A DNA stretch of 64,000 nt from Chondrus crispus (Eukaryota; Rhodophyta; Florideophyceae; Gigartinales; Gigartinaceae), in assembly GCF_000350225.1 (NCBI RefSeq), contig NW_005179280.1, forward strand, positions 1-64,000, written 5' to 3'. The notes beneath the pieces were generated by a model that did not search any database, was not told the origin of the DNA, and saw only the letters and a list, made by a program, of their open reading frames with translations. Positions 43,744-53,905 of this stretch are shown piece by piece; the first letter of the stretch is position 1, and each line of letters opens with the position of its first letter. Both the position numbers and the translations under genes were made by a program.

Positions 43744-44019
43744 GGGCTACGTTTGAGCCCCTAGCGGGCTCAATAAAAATCGTAGCCCACCGCCAGCAAC
43801 GGCATCGTATTCCCCGCGTCAAGCCGCTTCGGACGGTATAAGGTCCGAAAAACGGTCAATGTCGACCCCAGCGGACCAGCCGCCGATTTCGATCGACTTT
43901 GGGCTACGTTTTAACCCCTAGCGGGCCCTCTAAAATTCGTAGCCCACTTCCAAGAACGGCATCGTGCTCACCGCGTCAAGCCGGACTCGGGGGTATCCAC
44001 TCCGAAAAAGCGGTCATGG
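43744..44019. repeat. Two direct repeats (period 157 bp), each with a hairpin
   Basis: Each copy begins GGGCTACG and reaches its complement CGTAGCCC about 30 bases on. In the first copy an inner stem TTGAGCCC/GGGCTCAA with loop CTAGC sits inside the outer stem; in the second the inner stem is weaker. After the hairpin both continue with AACGGCATCGT and CGCGTCAAGCC and a run ending GAAAAA(C/G)CGGTCA. Confidence 0.75.
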
Positions 44020-45009
44020 CGAGGTGTCAACCGATTTGGAAACGAGATCAGTTTTTATTGGTTTCTAGTGGTTTGTTACAGTTTCCAAATCGGGGCTGTC
44101 CGCAAAGTTGCCAGGGGCGCACTCGTACGCCTCTAACCTCCACGGAAAGGGACCGAGCGAGGCCAGAGGGGTCTCCCCGCAACCACGAGGGTCGAGACCC
44201 CCGCGTACTGTACGCGCCGGTGGAAAAGGAGGGCGTCCGAGTTGGCAAAATGGCCAGCCCTCCGGGGAGTGCCGTGCATCGGTACGTTGGCACCACTACC
44301 CCGGAGGAGCGCCTGCTTGTGGGGAGGCGCTGTAGCCCTCCGGGTGGGGCCTGGGTCTGTGCCTGGCGCCCCGCCAAGGCGGGGCGCAACCGAACGGTAC
44401 CCTCCAGGGACCCCCGAGAGAACGTTCAGGTCACTGAGCGCCCCCGGGGTCGGCCATGGATGATGGGGGATGGGGACGAATTGCTTTGAATCCTTGCCGT
44501 CCACAAACCCAATCACCGCCACGGAATGGGCGGGGTACAGTACATGTGGTTCACGCGGTACTGTACCCGGTAGCCACACCCAATGGGGGTCCGCCGCAGC
44601 GCATTGATGGCGGTTCAAAGCGCCGCCTATTCGAGGGAATAGCCAATGGGAGCTCGTCAAAAAGGCAAAAAGCCACCCGCCGAACGGAAAAACCAGGCAC
44701 GTTTTACTAAGAAAAACGCCGGTTTTGAGGCCAGGACTACCCCCCGAACGGAAATTTGGGCATAGTTTACTAAGGAAAGGGGCGATTTTCTGCGAAGGAA
44801 AACGGAGCGGCACCGGACCGGGGAAAGGCCGCACTGCGCATACCGACCACCGGAGCTGCGCCTACTCTCGCGTGCACGCTCGCACCGCTTAGCGAGGCGA
44901 TGAGGCCTCCCGTCAAGGAGGTCCGCGTAGGCAAGGAGAGGCGAGACGGAGAAGGCAGATGTTTTATTGGGGTACTATCGGGTTGGGAACCACCGTCACG
45001 GAATAGTGC

Positions 45010-47220
45010 CTATTCGAGTCTCGCGCGTTTGGGCGAGCGGACGCCCTCGGCCAAACCGTCGGGGCGCCCGGCCATGCTCGCCCCAGAAGACCGGTTGGTG
45101 AAACTCGGCGCAGGTGGCATCTCAGCCCTGCGCTTGCGGCACCCGGAGAAGACTCGACCGAGCTCGTCAATTTTTGACGCAGCCGTTCGGACAAGGGCCG
45201 CACCCTCTGCGGCCTCGCTCTCCAAAATGGAGAGCTGACTGCGCGCCTCGGCAAGCTCCGCGTCACGTTGGGGCAAGGCGTGGATCCACGAGCGAGCGGC
45301 CACGAGCGCATCCGTCACGGTTGAAAGCACCTCGAGGTTCTCGTACGAACATGCGTACTGTAGAACCGCGAGGGCACCTGCTTCCGCCTCGGGACGAAAC
45401 CCGGCGGAAGATGGCGGCATGGGCTGAGGTGACCCTCCCGCTGCTGGCTGGGACCATATCGGATTCTCGCTCGTCGCGTAAGAGGACGAGGCAGCCGGCG
45501 GAGGCTCCGCCACGCCCACGACCGGCGCAAACCTTTTCGGATCCCGGTCCTCCCTCGACAAGGGTGAGCGCGCTAGCGGAGGCCCCGCGCTGGCCCAGCG
45601 GTCGTGCATGGGCGTGCGCGCTCCGACCCCAAGTCGGAAGGTCCACGCAGCCGAGGAACTGTCGCTCGGGGAACCCAAGTACGGCGCCAACGCCGCCGCC
45701 ACGCTGCGAACTGGCGGGGCCCGGAGCGGAGGACGGCTATCCGGCGAAGGCGGCGGAGCCTCTGTCTTCCAAGACGGAGATTCCGGCCCGGTCACCCCGG
45801 CGAGTGGTAACCTGGGAGCCTCACCAGCCCCCAAGGAGGTCTCGTCCGCAATCTCGACGACCTCCACCGAGCCCAGCGGGGGCGGCGGGGGCCTCCCCAT
45901 TTCTTCGTCGACCTCCGTGGCCCTGTAGGCCGACCCAAGGGGGCACGCCTCGACTACCACCGAGGTGGGGGGCTGGGGTAAATTCCGTAAGGTCTCCTGC
46001 GGGGGAGCGGGACCCATTGAGCCCCACTCCCTTCCAAGTCCGTTGAGGTACGCTATCTCCGGTAGCTCCGCTTGAGCGGGTGTCGCCGTGGGGGCCTCCT
46101 CGAGAGGTACTCCTGGTGAACCCGGTATGACCGACTGGTCGGGGTCTTCATGAGGACCCTCCGGTTCTTCCTCCCCACGCCGAGGCATGTGAGGGATGAC
46201 TCCGGTACGGTAATCGTACCAGATTAAGTCTGCGTCGTCTCTCCACGGCCGGTGAAGGGTGAATTCCAAGAGCTGGTCGGTGTAGTCGGCATCGAATGGT
46301 GAACCTTCGACCAACGCGGCTATTCCCACCGATCGGATCAATGCAACCAAAGATGGTTGCAGGCGGACCAGCACGCCCGGGCAGGGGTGATGCCTGCGCG
46401 CGTCCAGACGCGGGTCGGGACAGCGCGTGAAGAACGGCATCCCCTCACACAACGCACGGAGAAAGCAGTGTAGCACGAGAGCTGCCCACTCCGAGAGCGT
46501 GATGGCACGGACCAGCGCTCGCTGCTGGTTATCCACTGCGGTCCGAGAGCCCAACAGCCACCGTGAGGCGACCTACGCCATCACACTGGGCGTCGGCACG
46601 CAGAGGTGCTCGGGCGCCTCAAAATCGGACCAGTCGGTGGGCAGGTGCGGATAGAGCTTCGACCGCGCTTGGACTGGCACGGAGAAGAATTCCGTGCAGT
46701 GCCAGAGGTGGAAGAAGAAATCTGTACCTCGCCAACGGAGGCGGCTCTCCCGTGCGGCGTCCTCGACCCACCTGCGACGGTTGGCGACGCTGCACCAACC
46801 CCATAGCGGGCGGGGGAAGGCCACCAACCGAGCATGGGGGACCGCTTGGTCCGCCCGGCCGAACCGGGCGAGCAACGGCAACAGGGCCTTGTGGTAGGCC
46901 ACTTCCTCGGGGCAGCGGACATACATGATGTCACTCCCCGGGTCGGCCAAAACCTGACACGGCAAAAGGCGCCAGCGGTCGATCCAGGCCTCGCCTTGGG
47001 TCCGCTGACCCCCGTGGCGTTTCGCCGCCCGGCTGCGGGCCCCACGTTGAACGGGGATCGCCGCAAAGCGCGCCGCGTCTAGGTACCGATGGGCAAGCCT
47101 ACTGTATTCCGCGACAGTTAGCGGGGGCTCCGGAGCGGCAGATGGCGGCCCCGTGCACCGCCAGCGGTGGTCGAGTTTTTGACCAGGGAACGCGCGGCGG
47201 GCCGTCTCTCGTAGACTCAT
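45010..47220 (-). pseudogene. Antisense accessory ORF of element D (one in-frame TAG)
   Basis: Two minus-strand ORFs share one frame and are separated only by a TAG at 46573-46575, giving about 736 codons from ATG 47220 (MSLRETARRAF). The frame is open upstream to 47418. The N-terminal part is Trp/Tyr/Phe/His-rich and looks folded (DIMYVRCPEEVAYHKALLPL, FFFHLWHCTEFF, LPTDWSDFEAPEHL). After the TAG come helices (LSEWAALVLHCFLRAL) and DDADLIWYDYRTG, then a long Pro/Ser/Glu-rich stretch. A short coiled-coil-like helix (DAELAEARSQLSILESEAAE) and a basic, nuclear-signal-like tail (CRKRR, SPKRARLE) end it. I recognise no domain. The position (antisense, between pol and 3' LTR) parallels antisense ORFs reported in plant Tat-type Ty3/gypsy elements, but I cannot claim homology. 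The opposite-strand frames are low-complexity Arg/Pro. Confidence 0.62.
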
Positions 47221-47327
47221 TGATCGATTAGCTCGCACACCGCGGTTCCTCCGGGGCCTTCTGATCACCGTTGAACGGTCCGCCCTGTCGAGCGGGTCAG
47301 GAGAGGCCGGTGTTACCGTTGCTGCTC

Positions 47328-47828
47328 TCAACCGACTAACCGCTCGGGCGAGAGACGGGAGACGCGGTACGGGGATACTCCGCAGCGTCTCATTAGGCGA
47401 GAGCGGGGCGGTGTCGCCTCAGCCCTCGACCGCACCGCCGGCGGATCCACCGCCGGCACCGTCGGGTTATTCTCCTGTTCCGACATCGGTGAGATAATAG
47501 GGACAGAAGAAGTCAGGGAAGTAGCTCGTACCGTCTGGTTGGGAAGAGATGAGGTTAGTACGGGTGAGGGTCGATCGCATGGGGGAGCCAGAGTCTTGAC
47601 CGCATGGGAATCCTCGCCCGGCTTACATAGCCGAGCGAAAGACCGCCGAGCTGCCCGACCGGGGCGCCGGCGCTTGCCCATTACGAAAGAAGTCAACGCG
47701 GTGCGGTCGTCGGCCAGGAAGGCGGCAGCAGATACCGAGAACGGAATAGACGTGCCAAGCACGGTCGTCGGGACGGCTGGCAGTGGAGATACGGAACCCG
47801 ACCTGTCGGCACGAGGAAGTGCCGTCAC
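47328..47828 (-). CDS. Small minus-strand ORF upstream of the antisense ORF
   Basis: 166 codons, rich in Ser, Pro and Arg, with a basic stretch (GKRRRPGRAARRSFARL) that could be a nuclear signal. It starts within 20 bp of the PPT and ends at 47328, where the antisense ORF frame is already open (to 47418). It may be its N-terminal part joined by a frame change, or chance open frame in GC-rich DNA. No domain recognised. Confidence 0.35.
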   Translation of the reverse strand: MTALPRADRSGSVSPLPAVPTTVLGTSIPFSVSAAAFLADDRTALTSFVMGKRRRPGRAARRSFARLCKPGEDSHAVKTLAPPCDRPSPVLTSSLPNQTVRATSLTSSVPIISPMSEQENNPTVPAVDPPAVRSRAEATPPRSRLMRRCGVSPYRVSRLSPERLVG

Positions 47829-47830
47829 TT

Positions 47831-47841
47831 AAGAAGGAGGG
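47831..47841 (+). promoter_or_regulatory. Polypurine tract of element D
   Basis: AAGAAGGAGGG lies two bases before the 3' LTR start and would prime plus-strand DNA synthesis. Confidence 0.75.
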
Positions 47842-47843
47842 TC

Positions 47844-48443
47844 TGTGGTACAATTGCCAAGTGGCGCTACTGTACTAGGCGGGCGCCAGAGGCCTCGCCA
47901 AGTACAGTAGTAAGATGTTAATCGATACGGTGCATACGTGGCCAGCGCGTGTAGATGTGGCCACGTGGGATTCCACGTGTAGTTAGTGGCACCAGCTAGT
48001 GCAGGTGTACACGTGGTGCGCGACCGATCGCTGGGTTAGTACAGTAGTCATTTTTAGTTACCGTAAGCTACAGTAAGCTGGCTACAGTATGTACAGCTAC
48101 TGTAGTCCGTCCGGTGCCACCGCCCTACTAGGGGGTATAAGATAGGGTGGCACCGAGCTGGAGGTAAACCGAGACAAGCACGCCTCCCCTTACTTCCTAC
48201 CCTAGTCCTTTACCGTACGGTTAAGCAAGTCCCTCAGGTTTCCAGCTCGCCACCGGTCGTTCTGCTCTACACCACAGTACGACTGCGCGTGTCCAGTGCG
48301 GTGTACCTCCCTTGTCCTGTGCTTCCTACCGTTCCGGACTATTCTACCTGACGCTCCAGTGTAGCGGTCCCCCAAGCTCCCTCATTTTAGGTACAGCCTG
48401 TCCTTTTCCGTTTACGGTTTAGTGTCCCTACGGTTGTACCACA
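47844..48443 (+). repeat. 3' LTR of element D (600 bp)
   Basis: Aligns end to end with the 5' LTR with eight substitutions and no indel by eye. It is followed by the AGGTC duplication at 48444-48448. Confidence 0.95.
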
Positions 48444-49473
48444 AGGTCCTCGCCATTTCGTGGTTGCCGTAGATCCCGGATGCCCTGCACATGCAGGTCA
48501 GAGGGCTTCATCCCCTGCCTTCCGATCCGATGCCCCAGCACCTCCACTTCCTGCACCCCAAACGCGCACTTAGAAAACTTTAGCCGCTCCCCTGCCGCCA
48601 GAAACGTGTCAAGCACCGATTGTAAGCTCTCGAGGTGTTCCTGCGCCGTCTGCGTTCCCATACTCATATCATCCATGAAAGCCCAGACATCCCTGCCCTT
48701 CCGACTTCCCAAGATGGAATTCACCACTCGCTGGAACGCCGCGGGTGAGTTCTTGAGTCCTTGCGGGAGGCGTACATACCTAAGTAGACCGATGACGGTC
48801 CGTATAGCGGTGTAGTCCCGAGATTCCTCTCTCAGGCTAACCTGAAAAATCCATCCTTTAGGTCAAACGTTGAGAAGACGCGCTTGCTGCCCATCCAGTC
48901 CAAAGTACAACGTACGTCCTCCATTGGGTATGAATTCCCAACTGTAGCCGCGTTTAGGCCTCGAAAATCAGAAGTGACTCTCGTAGAACCGTCCTTTTTT
49001 CGGACGAACACATTACATGCTGCCCAGGGAGAAGGCGCGTGCTCCACGACTCCCATCTTGAGGAGCCTCTGCATTGCTGTCCGCTCCAACTCGTCCTCCT
49101 TCGGATATATGCGTCGGACCGGGGAGCACACGGGCTTGGCGCCTTCCATCAATGTGAAGGTGTGGTGCACTCCTCGGATGTGTCCCAGGCCTTTGAAAAC
49201 CTGGCGCCGTGTCCATAAATTCTGTCGAAGTCTCCCTTGCAAAGACGTCTCTAGATGAAAATGAGACAGATCTAACTCCCGAATTGCGTCATCCACATCC
49301 ACATCCTCGATCGCCCCTGCTGTCTCGAGATCCGGCCACATTTCTCGCCACCGTGACACTCTCCCTTCCAGCCGCCGCCCGTCCGCCTTGATTTTGACTC
49401 TCATGGTACCGAGGTGGAGGATTAGGCCGTGCCTTTTCCAAAATTGACTCCCGAGTAGTAGTTTGGAATGCAA
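48444..49473 (-). pseudogene. Reverse transcriptase (element B), upstream of insertion D
   Basis: RT blocks: ELERTAMQRLLKMGVVEHAPSP-type entry, CNVFVRKKDGSTRVTSDFRG, SYPMEDVRCTLDWM, TFDLKDGFF, then after a frame change near 48840 LPQGLKNSPAAFQRVVN and the catalytic box FMDD (48668-48679), where Phe replaces the usual Tyr. The frame then runs to RQPRNGEDL and stops at the insertion point of D. The remainder of pol resumes at 35831. The last strand of the protease is at the upstream end (LLLGSQFWKRHGLIL). Confidence 0.87.
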
Positions 49474-49771
49474 ACGCGATGCATCTCGTACCGACTCCGA
49501 AAAATCTTCCCCAAAGTCTGAAACTCAGCGTTCCCCTTCCACAGACGCCCATTTCATTCCCATCTGCTGTCACAGCACGGGAACAATCTGTCATCCATAC
49601 TCCGCCGTGGTACTCGAACCACCTCCGGTCGACCCACACGGACCGCGCCCCAGTATCCAGAGGAACCCAGAGGGCTTCCTCACCGACGTCTACCTGTACG
49701 GCGACATCTTCGCGACCACAGGGACCATCTTCAGCGCAGCGACATACAGGCTCCGCGTCCGCTAGCGGCAC
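49289..49771 (-). pseudogene. Aspartic protease (element B)
   Basis: Retropepsin motif LWVPLDTGARSVWVDRR with an intact D-T-G. The frame is -1 relative to gag and is open just downstream of the gag stop. A frame change near 49475 places the end of the protease fold (SKLLLGSQFWKRHGLIL) in the RT frame, so protease and RT are not in one continuous frame. The N-terminal linker is Cys-rich (EPVCRCAEDGPCG). Confidence 0.8.
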
Positions 49772-49788
49772 CGCCGTGCCACTAGTCG

Positions 49789-51018
49789 CTAGTTCCGGTT
49801 GGGCAGTTGCGCCTTGCGACCCAAGGCGCTCGCCCTCTCTTTCCCCATGGTCGGCACTCCCTTGCTCCGTGAGCGGAGAATTTTCTCAGGACAGTCTGCC
49901 GCAAGGTGTCCCTTGATGCCGCAGCGGTAACATTTTGCTGTCTCGATCCAGTCTCCTGGTGACCCTCCCTTGACCTGCCCACCAATCGGAGCGGCCGTCC
50001 GGCGGTCTGCGTCTGCCAGCCTTTCGAAGGTTTGCTGTACGCGCTCATGTCGGAACCGCGTCCGACTAATTTCGGATGCTCTTGCTAGCGTCATCATGGA
50101 AACACGGGATGTGACTTCGTCAAATGTTCCCGGAATAGACAATGCCAAATTGCCCATATTTGCGGGTAGTGACTGTACAAAGCGATCCAGCATGATCTCA
50201 TCGGAGATCGTGTTAGGGAGCATCAGGGCTGATGCTCGCACACGGCCAGCAAAATCACTAACCGTCTCCTTGCCTTCCTGCCAACTGACAGTATCGAACT
50301 GTAGACGGAGAGCCCTTCTTTGGCCTGCATTGCATAGTCGCGGACCTAGTTCCTGCCAGAGCTCTTCTGCCGTATATTCCAAGTTTTCCGCAGCGACTGA
50401 TTCGTAGATTGCCAAAGCGCTTCCTGGAAAAGCACAAGGGAGAAAACGGCGATGGTCTCCGGCCATGACTGGGAAATCATGACAGAGCCGGTTCCACGCC
50501 TTTTGTGCGGCAAAAAAGTTGCCGTCGCCGGGCTTATCAATTCGAACTGGTTCCATCGCACTAGAGTAAATCTTGAAGGCTGCATGGGGCAGCAGAACAT
50601 TTCGATTGTGCTGTTCGACCTGTCGTGCTTGTGTGAACTCAACAGATTGGTTGGAGCCACATCCCTCATCGGGTTCCTTCTCGACAATTGCACCCTTCTT
50701 GACTGTGCTTCTGTCAAGTCGCATACATGTCTCGACTGCGAAGCTGAGGTCGGTCACGGAGTCTCCGACCTGTACCACAGCGGCTGTGTTTCGGCTCAAG
50801 TGCTCCAGTATCTTGCCCATGACGTCCTTGACCGAGGCCAAGGCCTGAAGCAATATTTCATTCTGATTCGGCTCAGCTCGGAGAACGCTTTGCCGTGTCG
50901 CGGCTGCGGCCGGTCCTGCAGGAGTCACTGGGCTGATAGCTTCTGCCACTGATGGGCGCTCGTCCGCACCAACGCCCCAACGTTCGGGATCCGGATTGTG
51001 GTTTCTGTCCGGACTCAT
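49789..51018 (-). CDS. Gag (element B), intact 409-residue frame
   Basis: Structural Gag protein. It starts at ATG 51018 and runs uninterrupted to 49789. The N-terminal third includes a helical segment (NEILLQALASVKDVMGKILE). The capsid-like middle contains AAQKAWNRLCHDFPVMAGDH, AEELWQELGPRLCNAGQRRA and EIMLDRFVQSLPANMGNLAL. The C-terminus has a canonical CCHC knuckle, CYRCGIKGHLAADC (C-x2-C-x4-H-x4-C), and a basic tail. Unlike the Gags of C1, C2, D and E, it has no long basic region ahead of the capsid. This is one of two unbroken retroelement genes in the window. Confidence 0.88.
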   Translation of the reverse strand: MSPDRNHNPDPERWGVGADERPSVAEAISPVTPAGPAAAATRQSVLRAEPNQNEILLQALASVKDVMGKILEHLSRNTAAVVQVGDSVTDLSFAVETCMRLDRSTVKKGAIVEKEPDEGCGSNQSVEFTQARQVEQHNRNVLLPHAAFKIYSSAMEPVRIDKPGDGNFFAAQKAWNRLCHDFPVMAGDHRRFLPCAFPGSALAIYESVAAENLEYTAEELWQELGPRLCNAGQRRALRLQFDTVSWQEGKETVSDFAGRVRASALMLPNTISDEIMLDRFVQSLPANMGNLALSIPGTFDEVTSRVSMMTLARASEISRTRFRHERVQQTFERLADADRRTAAPIGGQVKGGSPGDWIETAKCYRCGIKGHLAADCPEKILRSRSKGVPTMGKERASALGRKAQLPNRN

Positions 51019-51097
51019 GTCGGCCCTTTGTCCAGAATCTATTTCCGACGCAAGTTTCTCGTTCGTTGCTCAGTTGACTGCACTTACAAATTTGTAA
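51019..51097 (-). other. Short leader of element B
   Basis: Only about 80 nt separate the 5' LTR from the gag ATG. I could not identify a TGG-starting primer-binding site next to the LTR. Confidence 0.4.
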
Positions 51098-51585
51098 TGT
51101 TGTGACCGGTCCCTTGGGCACCGTCAAATCAAGTTTTATTTGCTGGCCAGAGGCTTTTGGCGGGAATCCACCTGGTGCAAGCCTCCGCTCGTCGAGAATC
51201 CACGCGACTTCTCAGGAATCCACCTGATCTCGGCCTCTCCAATTCACTTGATGCCCTCCTCCTTTTTCTCCTCCCCCTGCCGCCGCGGGTTCATTTTATG
51301 CTACCTACTCTGCGCCCTCTCGCCACCTCAAGCGCTTGGAACGCTGTCTCCCCCGCTCCGTCTCCCATCCCCCGCGACGCCCTGGCCCCACATGACCCCC
51401 CTGCGCCCTTCCTCTCCTTCGCACAGTCCCCGCCCTTTCTCTTCGCGCCCTCCCCGCGGCTCCGCTCCCTACTTCCAGGCGCAATTCCCCCGTTGGCCGG
51501 TGCTCATCCGTGACCACGCTTATTTCCTTTCGCAGGCATTGCCGCCCTTTCAGAGAGCTTCCGACACGTGTACTGAAGCGCAACA
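51098..51585 (-). repeat. 5' LTR of element B (488 bp)
   Basis: Starts TGTTGTG and ends GCGCAACA on plus, and is followed by GTGC (51586-51589), matching 33060-33063. A few small indels and roughly twenty substitutions separate it from the other LTR. Confidence 0.9.
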
Positions 51586-51812
51586 GTGCGGTACAGTAGG
51601 GCCTTTCATGTGCCCTAAATATAGTTTTGCCTTATCTCGCACCGCTGTGCAGAAGCACAGATTTACACGAAAAGTGTGTGAACACGGGGTCCGATAGCCC
51701 TCTTCCTTTACTCGTCGTCGTCTCTAGGTGTATATACTCCTCTCTAATGACAGCCTGTCCTGTGCGGTCAGGCAAGTGCAAAGTGCGTTGGCGAATGTGT
51801 GTGTGTGTGCGG

Positions 51813-53605
51813 TCAGACAGTCCCGGGGTTCGCCGATGGGCTTTGTGCTGGTGTGAGTTGGATCATGGTGGTTAGGTGGTTATGTCTTTGCAGTCCGGTT
51901 ATTTTGGTGAATAGGTCCGCGATGTTGTTCGTTGTCGGTATGTGGTGCACCGATATATTGCCTTTCCTTAGGAGGTCCTGGATATGGTGGTGTTTGATGT
52001 CTATGAATTTTCTACGCTTGGTTGGTGCGACGTTCTTGGCTACGCTGAGCGCCGCTTGGTTATCTATCATCAAGGGTGTTGGTTTGTGTTCCGGTTGCTG
52101 GATGTTGGCGAGCATGCGGCGGATCCATTGTGTTTTCTGTGCGGCTCGGGACGCCGCGAGGTATTCGGCCTCGCAAGTGGACGTGGCGACGGTTGGTTGC
52201 CGTGATGATGTCCAGCTTAGTGGGGCTCCGTACAGTGTGTGTATGATGCCTGTGCGCGATTTTCTGTCTGGGTCGTTGGCATAATCCGAGTCACTGTAGG
52301 ATCGTAGTGCGATTTGTGTTTGGCGGTTGACGGTTTTGTATTCAATGCCGTGTGTTCTCGTTCCTTTGAGGTAGCGTAGGAGGGCTTTGAGGTTCTGTTG
52401 GTGGGTGATGGTGGGATTGTGCATGACTCCGGCCATTTTGCTAACAGATGTGTGTATGTCTCCTCGTGTGCTGTCTGCAATGTATCGCAGGTCCCCAATG
52501 GTTTGGCGGAATATGCTGGCGTCGCATGGGTTCAGTGGCTTGTTATTCATTTCATCATCGAACGGTCCTTTGTGGGGTAGTGGTGAGTGTCGCGGGTTGC
52601 ATTTCGTCATTCCTTTCTTGCTCAGGATGGTGTCGATAGCAGCAGTTTGTGACACGTGTATGCCGTCATTGCTACTCTTGCGGATTGTCCAGTTTAGGTA
52701 CTGTTTCGGGAATCCGAGACGTTTTATGTTGTACTTCTGTTGTAGATCGGTGTACAGTTGGGTGACAAGAGGTGTATGGGTGGCGATGACGAGGAAATCG
52801 TCCATACTGACGGCTGTGATTAGTGTGCCTTTTGCATCGTGGCGATAGAAGATGCTCGGGTCGGCATCGGCTTGTTTGTACGCGTGCTTTTTGAGATGTT
52901 CCGTGAGGCCATCGAAGTATATGCGGGATGCTGGTGGTGTCCCATATATGTTTTTGACAAGTCGGCCTCCCTTGCATGCATGTTTGTAGCTGCCGTCAAA
53001 TTGTGGGTGCTGCTTGATATAGAATTTGTGTTCTGGGGGATAGTTTTCGTGGAGATATGCTGAAGTTATGTCGAAGTGTTCGACGGGCCATCTTTTGGCT
53101 GCAGCTATGGCTAGCAGGACTCGAATGGGTGTTTTTCTGCCATGTATGTGGTTGTGCTGTCACTGTCGTAATGGAGACCGGGCTTCATAAGGTCTCCACG
53201 TGCTGAGCATCTGGCTTTACCCTATGTGACTGTGCCGTCGGGAGCACGTTTGTAGCGATATGTCATTTTAGGTGGTATCAGTTGCTGGCGTGGGGGGAGC
53301 TTTTTGTCTTGTATCCACAGGATGGTCTGTGATTTGTCGAGCTTGTCGAGTTCCTCATTGTGTGCCCTGGCCCATTGTCCCGAATCGGGGTAGTTTTGGG
53401 CTTCTCGCTGCGTTTTCGGGTCTGGCGTTGTGATCTCTACAGTGGGTGGGCTGGCTTGTGACAGATATGCGCTGAGGGGCCTATAGCATGGGTCGGACGT
53501 TCGGCTGTACGGTCGGAAGTCGGCCGCGCGTATAGTTCGGTATCGATGTGATTTGAGCTCCTGGGCCGTGATGGTTTTGTGATCGTTGCCGTGTGCGTAT
53601 GGCAC
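51813..53605 (-). pseudogene. Copia-type reverse transcriptase and RNase H (element F)
   Basis: RVT_2 start (QWARAHNEELDKLDKSQT, MTYRYKRAPDGTVT) ends in an in-frame TAG near 53221, then continues GKARCSARGDLM in the same frame. Frame changes near 53120 lead to WPVEHFDITSAYLHENYPP and GGRLVKNIYGTPPASR. The catalytic box is SMDD at 52797-52808, with Ser where copia RTs normally have Tyr. RNase H follows in the long open frame 52805-51813: DSDYANDPDRKSRTG, PLSWTSSRQPTVATST, EAEYLAASRAAQKT and KFIDIKHHHIQDLL. Confidence 0.88.
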
Positions 53606-53905
53606 TGGTGTTCCTCTGGGGTCCAGCTTTTTCTTCGGTTTTACGAGTGGGATCGTGCCGAGTTGCCCGAATGTGAATAGGCGTTTGGGTCTGCGTGGTT
53701 GGTCGTGCCCACAGATTGGTGGGTGGCTGACCGGTGGCCGAGTGGGGCATGAGATTGTATTTAAAAGCTGCGTCCCTTACGGCATCTTCCCAGTACTGCG
53801 GGGGTAGTTTCGCGTGCTGTAGATTTGCCCTGGCGGCATTCATCAGAGTTTGATTGATACGCTCTGCCAGCGAGTTCTATTGGGGCTGGTGTGGCGTGTT
53901 GTTTT
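53481..53905 (-). pseudogene. Copia integrase C-terminal fragment (element F)
   Basis: The integrase end NSLAERINQTLMNAARANLQ matches the copia NG.AER.N.TL box that contains the catalytic Glu. It continues with LPPQYWEDAVRDAAFKYNLM and PTNLWARP. A stop precedes NSLAER, and the upstream part (zinc region and the two Asp) is lost at the LTR of element E. Confidence 0.8.

Larger units (their letters stand above)
43194..45009. other. Non-coding 3' region of element D with repeats and stem-loops
   Basis: This stretch lies between pol and the antisense ORF. A 157-bp-period direct repeat starts at 43744 and 43901. A second, diverged repeat links about 43390-43560 with about 44235-44470 (shared GGCCAGCCCTCCGGGGAG and CCATGG-type stretches). 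TACTGTA sites occur near 43232, 43438, 44208 and 44559. ORFs here are short and on both strands, without domains. Confidence 0.6.
35837..48443 (+). mobile_element. Element D: complete 12.6-kb chromovirus with an antisense ORF
   Basis: Two 600-bp LTRs, a 5-bp AGGTC duplication, PBS and PPT define a complete insertion into pol of element B. Plus-strand order: gag, protease, RT, RNase H, integrase, chromodomain. Then comes about 1.8 kb of non-coding repeats and a long minus-strand ORF before the PPT and 3' LTR. By eye the LTRs differ at eight positions (about 1.3 %), so the insertion is young compared with the other elements. Gag has one TAG, pol two frameshifts and one TAA, and the antisense ORF one TAG. 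Confidence 0.95.
33064..51585 (-). mobile_element. Element B: Ty3/gypsy retrotransposon, minus strand, interrupted by element D
   Basis: Both LTRs are present (33064-33554 and 51098-51585) with ends TGTTG/CAACA and a 4-bp flank GTGC on each side. Without the 12.6-kb insertion D and its duplicated AGGTC, the element is about 5.9 kb: gag, protease, RT, RNase H, integrase. Roughly twenty LTR differences and an indel make it clearly older than D. No chromodomain is seen after the integrase SH3-like tail. Confidence 0.9.
51586..53905 (-). mobile_element. Element F: Ty1/copia relic, minus strand
   Basis: In minus order: integrase C-terminal part, RT and RNase H, then a 3' region with a PPT-like tract (AAAGGAAGAGGG, plus 51698-51709). 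Integrase-before-RT order and the RVT_2-type motifs identify Ty1/copia. The upstream half is cut off by element E at 53906. The 3' LTR end is disturbed by element B at 51585: 33049-33063 plus 51590-51682 may be the two parts of a short LTR (TGT...ACA ends), but this is tentative. Confidence 0.85.

Noticed and set aside
45114..46046. Plus-strand ORF of 310 codons opposite the antisense ORF
   Set aside because: Arg/Pro-rich shadow frame without structure-like patterns. The minus frame has the Trp/Tyr/Phe pattern of a real protein.
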